Positions 1 through 7,877 of a stretch of 64,000 bases of DNA are shown here, piece by piece. A program made the translations under genes and the position numbers. Below the pieces are notes generated by a model. It was given only the letters and a program-made list of their open reading frames with translations. It did no database searches and was not told the origin of the DNA. Within the stretch, counting starts at the first letter, position 1; each line of letters begins with the position of its first letter. The stretch comes from an uncultured Saprospiraceae bacterium (GTDB taxonomy: Bacteria; Bacteroidota; Bacteroidia; Chitinophagales; Saprospiraceae): assembly GCA_937928405.1 (NCBI GenBank), contig CALFWZ010000097.1:1-64000 (forward strand), in the 5' to 3' direction.

Positions 1-750
1 CCAAGAAATCAGTTAGAAGAGGAGCAGAATTATATTTTCATTTCAACTAGACACACCGGAGTATTAACGCTTTCATTTCTTAATTGGGAATCGCTTGGAA
101 TAGAAAATTTATATTCTAACGAAGTGAAATCTGCATTCTTGTCATGGGGTACTTTAGTTCGCAATTCAATCTGCCAATTTTTAGAAATTGATTTTACGGA
201 GCTAGATATAGGATTTAGAATTTTCCAAGGAATTCCAGAAATTTATATAGTAGAGAAATTAGATAATGGCGCAGGATACTGTAACTATCTAAATGGAGAA
301 GAGGACAAAGAAACACCATTCAAGGCTTTTGTAGAACCGTTACTAAAGGGTGGTAAAATTTATAACACGTTCATAGATATTTTACATAATTGCGAAAATT
401 CCTGCTATGATTGCATGAGAGATTATTATAATCAGTCCTTACATGGGTTGTTAAATTGGCGACTTGGCCTAGACATGGCAAGAGTTTCTAATGATCCAGA
501 TGAGAGATTTGACTTTTCTCAAAAATATTGGAAAGTTCATCTAGAAGAGATTGCAGAAAAAATAAAAATTAAGCTAGGAGGTGAAATAAAAAAAATCGCT
601 TCGACTTTTCTCATTAAATCAGAGAAAAAAAATATTTTGATTACTCATCCATTATGGAATGAGGATGAATTACAAAAGATAAGAACCAAATTGAATGAAG
701 AGGCTATTTGTATGAATATAATGGAGGCTGTTAGGAGGTCTAAATTTTAA
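1..750 (+). CDS. DUF1998-domain protein, C-terminal part (5' end outside window)
   Basis: The reading frame is open from the first base, so this is the C-terminal ~249 residues of a longer protein; the GTG at 124 is internal. The diagnostic segment is a Cys cluster CX3CX2C (around nt 390-420) followed by RDYYNQSLHGLLNWRLGLD. That Cys-rich, NQ..H..L.WRL pattern is typical of the DUF1998 module, found at the end of MrfA-like helicases and in DrmB of the DISARM anti-phage system. The end (ITHPLW, then a short helix) fits a natural C-terminus. The next gene is an opposite-strand integrase, so this is probably the last cargo gene of an integrative element. The DrmB assignment is inference; the partner genes that would prove it lie off the left edge. 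The protein is cytoplasmic, with no membrane segment in the visible part. Confidence 0.6.
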   Translation, partial: PRNQLEEEQNYIFISTRHTGVLTLSFLNWESLGIENLYSNEVKSAFLSWGTLVRNSICQFLEIDFTELDIGFRIFQGIPEIYIVEKLDNGAGYCNYLNGEEDKETPFKAFVEPLLKGGKIYNTFIDILHNCENSCYDCMRDYYNQSLHGLLNWRLGLDMARVSNDPDERFDFSQKYWKVHLEEIAEKIKIKLGGEIKKIASTFLIKSEKKNILITHPLWNEDELQKIRTKLNEEAICMNIMEAVRRSKF

Positions 751-980
751 AGATACACTATCCTACATTTTCAACCAGTTTGGTCATAATTATAGGGATA
801 AACATCTAGTTTTGCCTGTATCTTTAGTACTTGAGGATAGTAGAGTCCCCCTATGTTTAAAGTCGGCTCTTTCAATTAATCTAATTTAATAGAAAGTATC
901 CGATAAAATTTTATCTACATTTTTCCTATCAAATCTTTCATCCAAAGAGTTCCTTCTGGGAGTAATACCATTGCTTCCCT

Positions 981-2186
981 CTAATCAAAAACCCCCATCG
1001 CCCGATCCAAATCCTCATTAACAATCTTCGCATAAATCTGCGTAGTCCGAATCGACGCATGCCCCATCAATCGAGAAACATATTCAATCCGCATACCCTT
1101 TCGTAGCGCCCTGGTCGCCCACGTATGCCTTGAAGTATGGAAAGAGATATTTTTAGTAAGACCTATTTTTTTTGCGATAAACTTTAGGTCCTTATTCGCA
1201 TAAACATTTTTTGAATTGATGGCCATCTTTAGGAGATTCCCATTTGGATAATCAGCATCTCGATCTAATACCGGAAATAAATAATCCTCGGCACCTAATC
1301 CTTCCGCCTTATACTTATTGATAATTTCTAATCCCTTGGTAGGTACCTTTATGGAAACTACGCTACCAGTCTTTATCGTAGAACAAGTAATATGCGTCCC
1401 ATCAAAGTTTACCCATTTTAAAACACAGATATCCGAAATTCTTAATCCTCCCACATAACAAGCAAAGATGAAAATATCCCGATGCAATTCTCTTTTATAA
1501 CCGCTCTGTATCTCATAATCTTCAAAAAGCTTAATCTCATCTTCCGTTAAAAATACTTTCTTGGTTTGCTTCCATGGTAATTTGTATCGAAGGAAAGGGT
1601 TCTTTTCATAGGGAAATAGTTCTTCGTCCACGGCCTGATTTAGGATTCGACGGAAGGACTTTAAATCAGTATTGATGGTATTGACTCCATTGCCATATTT
1701 ATCTCGTAGGTGTTGCTCATATTCCCTTAGAAAAAGGATGGTCATATCTTCTAGAGTAAAGTGACGACCATTTAAATATGCTTTTAGTTTATTTAGTGCC
1801 GTTCGAAAACGTTTGAAGGTCCGGCTGTTATCTTTAGTTTTATAACCCTTAATATAATTAAAGGCATAGTCCAGGAATAGCGGTGAAGACTTTCCAATAA
1901 TTTCTTCTTTGATATCTTTGGTACGAACGGTATTGGAAGAGGTAGCCATATCCATATACTTATTATGCGCCTTAGATAATCGATCTTTTAGAAAAGCATT
2001 TAATCGACCAGAACCTTTATAACTAGACTTTACTTCCTGTTTATCATCATTCCAAAACTTAGGAGCCAGCTTAATATTCATGGAAGTGTAGAGCGGTTTT
2101 CGATCCTTAATTATCCGCAGATAGAGCGGAGCTTCACCGGCTTTATTGATGCGTTCTTTTCTTAAAATCAGTTTTATCGTTGCCAT
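981..2186 (-). CDS. Tyrosine recombinase (phage/ICE-type integrase)
   Basis: About 401 residues with the domain order of Bacteroidota integrases: an N-terminal Arm DNA-binding domain (ATIKLILRKERIN...APLYLRI), a SAM-like core-binding domain in the middle, and a C-terminal catalytic domain. Catalytic residues are visible: Arg in GGLRISD (~residue 245), His and Arg in FHTSRHTW (~350), His in LMGHASIRT, and the nucleophile Tyr in TQIYAKI (~385). The ATG at 2186 is preferred over the GTG six codons upstream because MATIKLILRK is the usual beginning of the family. It lies at the end of an element, ~180 bp from a tRNA-3'-end-like sequence (2364-2382), which is the normal place for a site-specific integrase beside its att site. 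No truncation or frameshift is visible. Confidence 0.95.
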   Translation of the reverse strand: MATIKLILRKERINKAGEAPLYLRIIKDRKPLYTSMNIKLAPKFWNDDKQEVKSSYKGSGRLNAFLKDRLSKAHNKYMDMATSSNTVRTKDIKEEIIGKSSPLFLDYAFNYIKGYKTKDNSRTFKRFRTALNKLKAYLNGRHFTLEDMTILFLREYEQHLRDKYGNGVNTINTDLKSFRRILNQAVDEELFPYEKNPFLRYKLPWKQTKKVFLTEDEIKLFEDYEIQSGYKRELHRDIFIFACYVGGLRISDICVLKWVNFDGTHITCSTIKTGSVVSIKVPTKGLEIINKYKAEGLGAEDYLFPVLDRDADYPNGNLLKMAINSKNVYANKDLKFIAKKIGLTKNISFHTSRHTWATRALRKGMRIEYVSRLMGHASIRTTQIYAKIVNEDLDRAMGVFD

Positions 2187-2363
2187 AATATATTTTGTTT
2201 GCACTACCTTTAAATATAAACAAAATATGGCACATGGTAAAACAATGGTTAAACATTTTGATTACTTTTTTGCACTAAAACAACCTATATTACTTTATCT
2301 TTTTTATAATAAACTTTTAATCAATCATTTGAGTATTTTTAAAAGCATAATTATTCTAATTAT

Positions 2364-2382
2364 CAAGTCCCGCCTCGGGTAC
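2364..2382 (+). other. Putative att site: remnant of a tRNA 3' end
   Basis: CAAGTCCCGCCTCGGGTAC reads like the T-loop end plus acceptor strand of a tRNA gene, but the upstream bases (AT-rich, 2340-2363) form no tRNA body. Tyrosine integrases often use a tRNA 3' end and leave a short copy at the far junction. The integrase starts ~180 bp to the left and a terminator hairpin follows to the right, as expected if the right flank is the original downstream side of the tRNA gene. The intact tRNA should be at the other end of the element, left of this window. Inference from pattern; the second copy is not in view. Confidence 0.5.
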
Positions 2383-2388
2383 AAACAC

Positions 2389-2430
2389 AATGCGTAATCA
2401 ACTGCTAGTCAGTAGGTTACGCATTTTTTA
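2389..2430 (+). terminator. Intrinsic terminator next to the att remnant
   Basis: Arms AATGCGTAA (2389-2397) and TTACGCATT (2417-2425) are perfectly complementary, with an inner ACTG/CAGT pair, followed by a T run. It probably once terminated the tRNA gene whose 3' end now remains only as the att copy. Confidence 0.7.
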
Positions 2431-3027
2431 TTTTACATGGTAAAACATTTGAAATCTAAGTCCAAAATATTTGGTTGAAATACTCGGTATCTTAGATGAT
2501 TTTGGGCTAGATAATCTTGGGTTATAAGTTATTTTGAATATAAATTATTGACCTTAATTCGCAATTCTTTAAAATGGTAAATGAGTCGTACCCACCTACA
2601 TGTGTTATGGGGTTTTAAGAATTATTTTTAAAATTAAGATAGGCTTCTTGCAATAATAGGTGATCCTTTATCAAACCTACTTTTTGAATTCTTTTCTCTG
2701 AATGATTAGCAACTAAAATTTCTGACTTATCTACGAATTGATTTTCAAACTATTTCATTATCGCCTGACATCATAAAGCAATAAATTTTTTATTGCAATT
2801 ATTTTTTTTGGTCTTGTGGGTTGAAATGAATCAACAACGATATTAAGCAGCTCAATATTCAGTTAGTATTTGAGAACTAAAAAATGGAGTTTAATTATTC
2901 GATCTTAATTATATATCTTTGGAAGCATACATCGATAAGTTAGGTACACCACCCTACAATAAAAACGGTTTTTCTTACATTAAAAAGCCTATAAGACAAG
3001 CCAATTTTGAAAGTGAACCAATTACCA
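2431..3027. other. Intergenic stretch without a supported gene
   Basis: AT-rich, with stops in all frames. It holds a 19-base hairpin (arms GCAATAAA 2778-2785 and TTTATTGC 2789-2796) followed by AATTATTTTTTTT, which could be a weak terminator, and the promoter candidate for the CHAT gene at 2914. A 63-codon frame at 2919-3110 overlaps the CHAT gene start and lacks coding character. Confidence 0.5.
2914..2921 (+). promoter_or_regulatory. Bacteroidota-type -7 promoter element (TATCTTTG)
   Basis: Exact match to TAnnTTTG, the -7 consensus of the primary sigma factor of Bacteroidota. A loose TTTAA box lies ~20 bp upstream. It would give a leader of about 100 nt before the ATG at 3028. Confidence 0.4.
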
Positions 3028-5679
3028 ATGAAACAATGCATCTCTATTCCCAAAATTTTATTTTTTTATTTATGGATGATTTCTCCTATACTTGCGATGG
3101 CACAAAATGATCCAGTTCGAGCACTAGGGGAAGTAATAAAAGCTAAGAAGGCATTTAAATTATCAAACCAACAATATCAACGCGGGTTTTACGATCAGTC
3201 TTTAGTAGCTGGTCATCAAAGCATGGAAAGTATTTATAATGCTGAAAAATTATTGACAGACAATCCAGTCGAGATGGTTAAGTTTACGACGGATATTATG
3301 AAAGCCCACGGTAGTAATTCACTTGGCATTATTTACCAGCAATTGGAAGATATTTCGAGTAGTAGTAATTACTTGAGAGAAGCTGCTGGACTTTATGCGG
3401 CACTTGGACAAAAAAGAGAACAGGCTTTTGCACTCACTAATTTGGCGATGGTTCTTTTGCAGACGAGAGATTATCCCTCTGCTCGAAATACCTTCAAAAA
3501 ATCTACCCTCATTTTCAACAATTTATTGACGAAAAGGCCTACGACTAAGGATAGCATTTATTTGTTCGGTCATCAACAATTTTATTTAGGATATCTCGAT
3601 GCCCTATTGAGTGAAAATGAAATGGAAAAAAATAAGGCAGCGTTAGAAATCGCTGATGCCATTAGCTTTTTATTTCGTTATTCTTCTGTAAGAATCGAAA
3701 GACAGTTATTAAAATTAAAGCTTCCCAGCATTATTTTACAGGCTGCAAAATTGGATTTGGAAAACCAGATTTTTAAGGAGCAAAACTTTATGCTAAAGTA
3801 TTTGAACAAATCTATTGCGATCCTGAAAAACCATGACAATTCCAACCAATATGATTTAGGAAAACTCTATGCGTTTAAAGCTAATTATCTCTTACGTAAT
3901 GGAGCATCCCCAAAAGAATTAGAGGCTCTAACTAAAAAGAGTTGGCAATTGCTTTCTCCAGATGACACTCGATTATCTATTAAAGAAAAATTAGCTGACG
4001 AAAATTTGAGGTTGATGACCATCAGAAATACTTTATTCGCTTTGACTAGTCGAGCTAATCTTAATTTTGAGGCATATCTAACCTTCAATGACAGTAAAAG
4101 ATTAAATGAAGCTTATCAGGATATTCTATTAGCCGTCGCATTGATGGACGAACTCATTGCAAAATATACAGATGAATACAACCTAGAAGTATTACTAAAT
4201 AGACATGCTAGCTTATACCATAAAGCAGCAGCAATTATCACGGAAAAATATCAACAGGATAATGAACACCAGATGATAACTGATTTATTTTATGTTAGTG
4301 AAAAACAGAAAAGCTATATTCTTAGAAAGGCCATCAATCGAAAATTATTTATCCAAAATCTAGCACTGCCTCTACAAAAAAAGATGATGAAAGGTGACTC
4401 CTTACTCCAGCAATTAAGAGCTATTGAATCTTCTGTTTTGGCTATCGAAAATTTAGACGATAGTGATGATAATTTACCAAACTACCTTTATAAAGAGCGA
4501 TCAATCAGAGAAAAACACAAAAGCTGGCGGAGCGATCTAGAAAAGCATCATCCAAAATTATTCGATCTATTAAACAATAATACGGTAGTCTCCTTTCATC
4601 AAATAAAAGAAAAAGTACAAAAAGATCATACCGCCCTGCTAGAATTTATGGTGACGGAGAAACAAATTATTTCTATTTTAATCACTCCAAAATCTGATAC
4701 CATATTTATCAAAGATCGAAACGTTGAGATAGATTATTTATTAGAAAAATATCACGAAAATCTCACTACTAATTATTCTTCCAAGACTTATAGAAGAACT
4801 GCTTTTGAAATTTATCAATTCCTATTCCAAGAAATTGATACGATTTTAAAAAAGCAAAATATTGCAAGGGTTTATTTAGTTCCTGATGGTCTATTACATG
4901 TTTTTTCATTTAACGCACTGTTGACGAAACCCGCCAAGGACGCCTGGTATAATAATTTAGATTATCTACTATATGACTATCAATTTAGCAGGCATTTATC
5001 AGCCACCACCTTACTGCAAAAGTCTCATATAGAAAATTCACTCGGGAAAATTTCTTTTGGCATCTTCGCCCCTGACTATACTACCCTTCCCGAACAAAAC
5101 GGAGATTGTAATACCGCTCCCCTTACTAAAAATATCGCCGCTGCCGAAAGCATGGCAGAAAACTTTAAAAATGCCAGTTTGTTTTCGAAGGCCAACTTAA
5201 GTGATTTTGAAATTAATTTATCCAAGTTCAGTATTCTGCATCTGGATATGCACGGTTGTGTGAATTTTAAGGAACCTAATTCCTCTTCGTTGATTTTCAC
5301 CTACGAAAATAATGCTACTCCTTATGAACTAAAACTTGGATCAATTTATAATAAAAAAATTCCTGCAGATTTAGTAGTTTTAAATGCTTGCGATACTGGA
5401 GGTGGAAAATTACGTAATGGAGAAGGCGTAATTAATTTCGGCAGAGCATTTATGTATGCAGGTAGTAAAAGTGTTGTTATGAGTCTCTGGGCTGCCAACA
5501 ATTATGCATCCAAGGCAATAATGCAGCCTTTTTATTTCAACCTGAATCAAAGAAAAATGAAAAAAGATGAGGCATTGACTGCAGCGCTTAGACAATACGC
5601 AAGGAGGGAGGCTAAGCCTCCCATTCATTGGGCGAATTTTATCATCATGGGTAATTTAGATCCTTTATCATCAGATTAA
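3028..5679 (+). CDS. Exported TPR-CHAT domain protease-like protein
   Basis: About 883 residues. The ATG at 3028 is chosen because it begins a signal peptide (MKQCISIPKILFFYLWMISP...AMAQ); a frame seven codons longer starts at a TTG. Residues ~40-430 are helical TPR-like repeats, followed by a charged linker. The C-terminal ~300 residues are a CHAT (caspase-HetF-associated) domain: VYLVPDGLLHVFSFNAL, then the catalytic His in LDMHGC (~742) and Cys in LNACDTGG (~788), ending with MSLWAAN. Both catalytic residues are intact. CHAT proteins are caspase-like peptidases, often of unknown substrate. The gene converges with only two bases between stop codons on an anti-sigma/sigma pair, which suggests a shared signalling role (inference). 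Confidence 0.9.
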   Translation: MKQCISIPKILFFYLWMISPILAMAQNDPVRALGEVIKAKKAFKLSNQQYQRGFYDQSLVAGHQSMESIYNAEKLLTDNPVEMVKFTTDIMKAHGSNSLGIIYQQLEDISSSSNYLREAAGLYAALGQKREQAFALTNLAMVLLQTRDYPSARNTFKKSTLIFNNLLTKRPTTKDSIYLFGHQQFYLGYLDALLSENEMEKNKAALEIADAISFLFRYSSVRIERQLLKLKLPSIILQAAKLDLENQIFKEQNFMLKYLNKSIAILKNHDNSNQYDLGKLYAFKANYLLRNGASPKELEALTKKSWQLLSPDDTRLSIKEKLADENLRLMTIRNTLFALTSRANLNFEAYLTFNDSKRLNEAYQDILLAVALMDELIAKYTDEYNLEVLLNRHASLYHKAAAIITEKYQQDNEHQMITDLFYVSEKQKSYILRKAINRKLFIQNLALPLQKKMMKGDSLLQQLRAIESSVLAIENLDDSDDNLPNYLYKERSIREKHKSWRSDLEKHHPKLFDLLNNNTVVSFHQIKEKVQKDHTALLEFMVTEKQIISILITPKSDTIFIKDRNVEIDYLLEKYHENLTTNYSSKTYRRTAFEIYQFLFQEIDTILKKQNIARVYLVPDGLLHVFSFNALLTKPAKDAWYNNLDYLLYDYQFSRHLSATTLLQKSHIENSLGKISFGIFAPDYTTLPEQNGDCNTAPLTKNIAAAESMAENFKNASLFSKANLSDFEINLSKFSILHLDMHGCVNFKEPNSSSLIFTYENNATPYELKLGSIYNKKIPADLVVLNACDTGGGKLRNGEGVINFGRAFMYAGSKSVVMSLWAANNYASKAIMQPFYFNLNQRKMKKDEALTAALRQYARREAKPPIHWANFIIMGNLDPLSSD

Positions 5680-5681
5680 AC

Positions 5682-6680
5682 TTACCGAAAGAAATCAATA
5701 GTAGTTGGAGAAAGTTCCTTTAAAAAATTTTCGTTGTAATATACCGTATTATTTTTATCCATTTTCTCAAATTCTAATTTCGCCTTTTCGATAGCACCAG
5801 ATAATAAGTATGCCCGAAACAAATACCAAGTAGCATCTGGATGCTCATATGGTTGAACGCCACTTAACAACTGAATGGCTATATTCAAATCCGGTTTTTC
5901 CTTAGTCAGTTCATGTAACCCAACGCAATACCTTGCATATGAAGTAGAATCTCCTTCAGCTAATCTATTAATCGCATTTTCCAGCGGCGGACTACCTAGC
6001 ATTTCAAATTCTTTATTCCAAGTTTCGCTTGCTTGAGCCATTAGTGGTTTTTGCGTTTCAATTTCTTTTTCAATACGTTTAAGTTCTTGAGGAGTTAGCT
6101 GGGCTCTTGGAGATGTTATTTTGTTTTTAGAATCCTGTTGTCTTGGCGGTTTCTTTTTATTCAAGGAATCTTGTGGATGATCGTCTTGTGTAGTATCTTC
6201 CTGTTTTTCATTCTCCTTATTTTTAATGTTTGGTGAAACATCAATTTGCTCTGATCCCTGGGTAGACTGATTATTAATTTGCTCATTTTGTGAATTATCA
6301 CCTGAGGACAGGAATTTTGAGAAAACAAAAAGACCTCCAACGATAAACAATAGGAAAAATAATAACCAAATGAATTTACCGTTACCAGATTTATTTTCAG
6401 TATTATTAGGGGTGGAAGGTTTTAAATTTTTGGGATCTATTTCTGGAAATCTCAAGAAAAATGCAGCCTTATTGTTTTCTAGGTTATTTTCTAATGCTTT
6501 CTTAGTTTTAATATTTTCTTTTAAACAATAATTTAAAATACCATTAACAGTATCGCTATATTCTTCGTTCTCATCTAAAAAATGCTCCATAGCATTCTCT
6601 TCTGTTGGAGATAACTCATGGAATACATAATCCATTAGTAAATTCAAATTAATATTTTCCTTAGTATATATTGGATGCAT
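5682..6680 (-). CDS. Membrane-anchored anti-sigma-like protein with C-terminal TPR
   Basis: 332 residues. The N-terminal ~60 residues (LLMDYVFHELSPTEENAMEHFLDEN) resemble the cytoplasmic head of anti-sigma factors, without the zinc-binding HxxxCxxC. One membrane segment follows (FIWLLFFLLFIVGGLFVFS, ~105-125), then a low-complexity Gln/Asn/Glu/Lys/Asp linker (~130-195) and a helical region with one or two TPR-like units (YARYCVGLHELTKEKPDLNIAIQLLSG..., ~245-325). It starts five bases after the sigma-factor stop, so the two are co-transcribed. Role inferred: holds the sigma factor at the inner membrane until a periplasmic signal arrives. It could also be a plain scaffold. Confidence 0.65.
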   Translation of the reverse strand: MHPIYTKENINLNLLMDYVFHELSPTEENAMEHFLDENEEYSDTVNGILNYCLKENIKTKKALENNLENNKAAFFLRFPEIDPKNLKPSTPNNTENKSGNGKFIWLLFFLLFIVGGLFVFSKFLSSGDNSQNEQINNQSTQGSEQIDVSPNIKNKENEKQEDTTQDDHPQDSLNKKKPPRQQDSKNKITSPRAQLTPQELKRIEKEIETQKPLMAQASETWNKEFEMLGSPPLENAINRLAEGDSTSYARYCVGLHELTKEKPDLNIAIQLLSGVQPYEHPDATWYLFRAYLLSGAIEKAKLEFEKMDKNNTVYYNENFLKELSPTTIDFFR

Positions 6681-6685
6681 CTTTT

Positions 6686-7255
6686 TTATTTTTTATTATT
6701 CAAAATGCTTCTACTAATTTTTCGGACAATCCGTTGTTTGATGGTTCGACCTTCTTTTATACTAATTCCTAGTTCGTCAACCACCGGTTTTAGCTTTCCA
6801 AATCCATTTAAAAACATTAGATCTAGAAATCTTTGCTCCTCGGGAGGTAGTTGAGTTTTAAATTTCTTTATTATTTCTGTTTTCTCTTTAAACCATCCCT
6901 GTAAAGAATGTTCTTCTGTTTCTTCTGCCACATCATGCCGTGCGGTAATCGAAACGATTGGTACTTTTTGCTCTGCTCTATACAAATCAATGATTCGGTT
7001 TTTCACTCTCATCCAAATGGCTCCTTTGATATTTTTTTTGACAGGCTTAAATTTTTGTCTTCGCACTTCCTTTTCATATCTGATCATCTTTTGGGCAATA
7101 TCTTGGATCGCATCTTCGACCGTTGCTCGCACAGAATGTTGCTGAGATCCTCGGATAATAAAATAACCATAATGTCGGTCAATCCAAATTCCAACAGGTT
7201 GATTCTCTCCTGCGTAGTACAATGGAAGTAGTTCCCAATCTGATAGTTGAATCAT
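6686..7255 (-). CDS. RNA polymerase sigma-70 family factor (ECF-like)
   Basis: 189 residues. The N-terminal half has a sigma-2-like region (EDAIQDIAQKMIRYEKE ... GAIWMRVKNRIIDLYRAEQK). After a variable linker comes a sigma-4-like helix-turn-helix (LPPEEQRFLDLMFLNGFGKLKPVVDELGIS...RIVRKISRSIL). The size is typical of the extracytoplasmic-function group. It is followed by the anti-sigma-like gene, the usual order for an ECF sigma and its inhibitor. No TAnnTTTG element is seen upstream, so it may be autoregulated (inference). Confidence 0.8.
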   Translation of the reverse strand: MIQLSDWELLPLYYAGENQPVGIWIDRHYGYFIIRGSQQHSVRATVEDAIQDIAQKMIRYEKEVRRQKFKPVKKNIKGAIWMRVKNRIIDLYRAEQKVPIVSITARHDVAEETEEHSLQGWFKEKTEIIKKFKTQLPPEEQRFLDLMFLNGFGKLKPVVDELGISIKEGRTIKQRIVRKISRSILNNKK

Positions 7256-7660
7256 AATTAAATATTGGTGCTGACAAAAAAAAATCCGCTATTCTGTGAT
7301 TTTTTTAATTTTCTATCGACCCAAATATGTAAGGTTATTTAAACATCGACAAAAGATATGATTTCCAGCTTCAATGATAAAGCAAGGTAGTCAAATCTTT
7401 CTGTCGAAACAAAATAAACATGAAGTTTTCCATCTCTCAAATGACATAGAGATGGCCTTAACTACCTATGCGTATTCTCCTGGATTTCAAAATTATTTAA
7501 AGCTTCAATTTGAAATCAAGGTATTTATAAAGATTGAGTTAGGTGCACATAACACAATTGGAAGTGAATGCAGAACGGTCATTTTATTCGGCAATCTAAT
7601 AATTGCCTGAGTTAAGAATGACCTATTCCTCATTTTTTCACTTTTAAAATTTTTAGTGTT
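7256..7660. other. Intergenic stretch between divergent sigma gene and small peptide gene
   Basis: Carries the promoter regions of two divergent genes. A 78-codon plus-strand frame (7374-7610) has atypical composition for a Bacteroidota protein and no recognisable motif, so it is not called. The only structured element is the dyad at 7590-7607. Confidence 0.4.
7590..7607. promoter_or_regulatory. Small dyad upstream of the 50-aa peptide gene
   Basis: GGCAAT-N6-ATTGCC, perfect 6-bp arms, ending 53 bp before the ATG of the peptide gene. Could be an operator; it has no T run in either direction. Confidence 0.25.
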
Positions 7661-7813
7661 ATGAATTTTATTGAATTAAAAAAGAAGACTGGATTACAGC
7701 AAGTTATTTTAAATGATGCTCAAAAGCAGCAAATTAAAGGTGGTTCTGGAGACACCAGCATTCCAATAGATCCAACCCTTGATATTGGTATTATTGATAC
7801 CGATATTATCTAA
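7661..7813 (+). CDS. 50-aa peptide with double-glycine-type leader (putative secreted/RiPP-like precursor)
   Basis: A 50-codon gene too short for usual ORF lists. The first 28 residues form a charged amphipathic leader (MNFIELKKKTGLQQ..., then LNDAQKQQIKGG) ending in IKGG. This pattern is shared with Bacteroidota peptides cleaved after Gly-Gly by C39-peptidase exporters. The remaining 22 residues (start SGDTSIPIDP) are acidic and rich in Ile, Asp and Thr, without Cys. A strong inverted repeat follows the stop. No C39 transporter or modifying enzyme is in the window, so processing is inference; a non-exported small protein is the alternative. Start chosen as the only ATG giving the leader. Confidence 0.55.
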   Translation: MNFIELKKKTGLQQVILNDAQKQQIKGGSGDTSIPIDPTLDIGIIDTDII

Positions 7814-7822
7814 ACAAACATT

Positions 7823-7876
7823 GAATCTGGATAAATGAGGCAAGCAGTAAAACCGCTTCCGAGTTTGTCCAGATTC
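7823..7876. terminator. Bidirectional hairpin between convergent genes
   Basis: GAATCTGGA (7823-7831) and TCCAGATTC (7868-7876) are perfect 9-base arms, with an inner AAGC/GCTT pair, followed by TTTATAAATTTT. It lies between the peptide gene stop (7813) and the stop of the convergent gene (7878), so it probably terminates both. Confidence 0.6.
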
Positions 7877-7877
7877 T

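Noticed and set aside
902-915. 14-bp palindrome GATAAAATTTTATC downstream of the integrase
   Set aside because: Almost only A and T, likely by chance; no T run or gene end that needs it.
2364-2382. A complete tRNA gene at the att-like sequence
   Set aside because: Only the 3' end is recognisable; no D-arm or anticodon arm can be formed upstream.
2919-3110. 63-codon plus-strand frame upstream of the CHAT gene
   Set aside because: It overlaps the CHAT signal peptide region in another frame and has no protein-like features.
7374-7610. 78-codon plus-strand frame between the sigma gene and the 50-aa peptide gene
   Set aside because: No signal, motif or neighbour support; likely chance in AT-rich DNA. 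The dyad inside it (7590-7607) fits a promoter region better.
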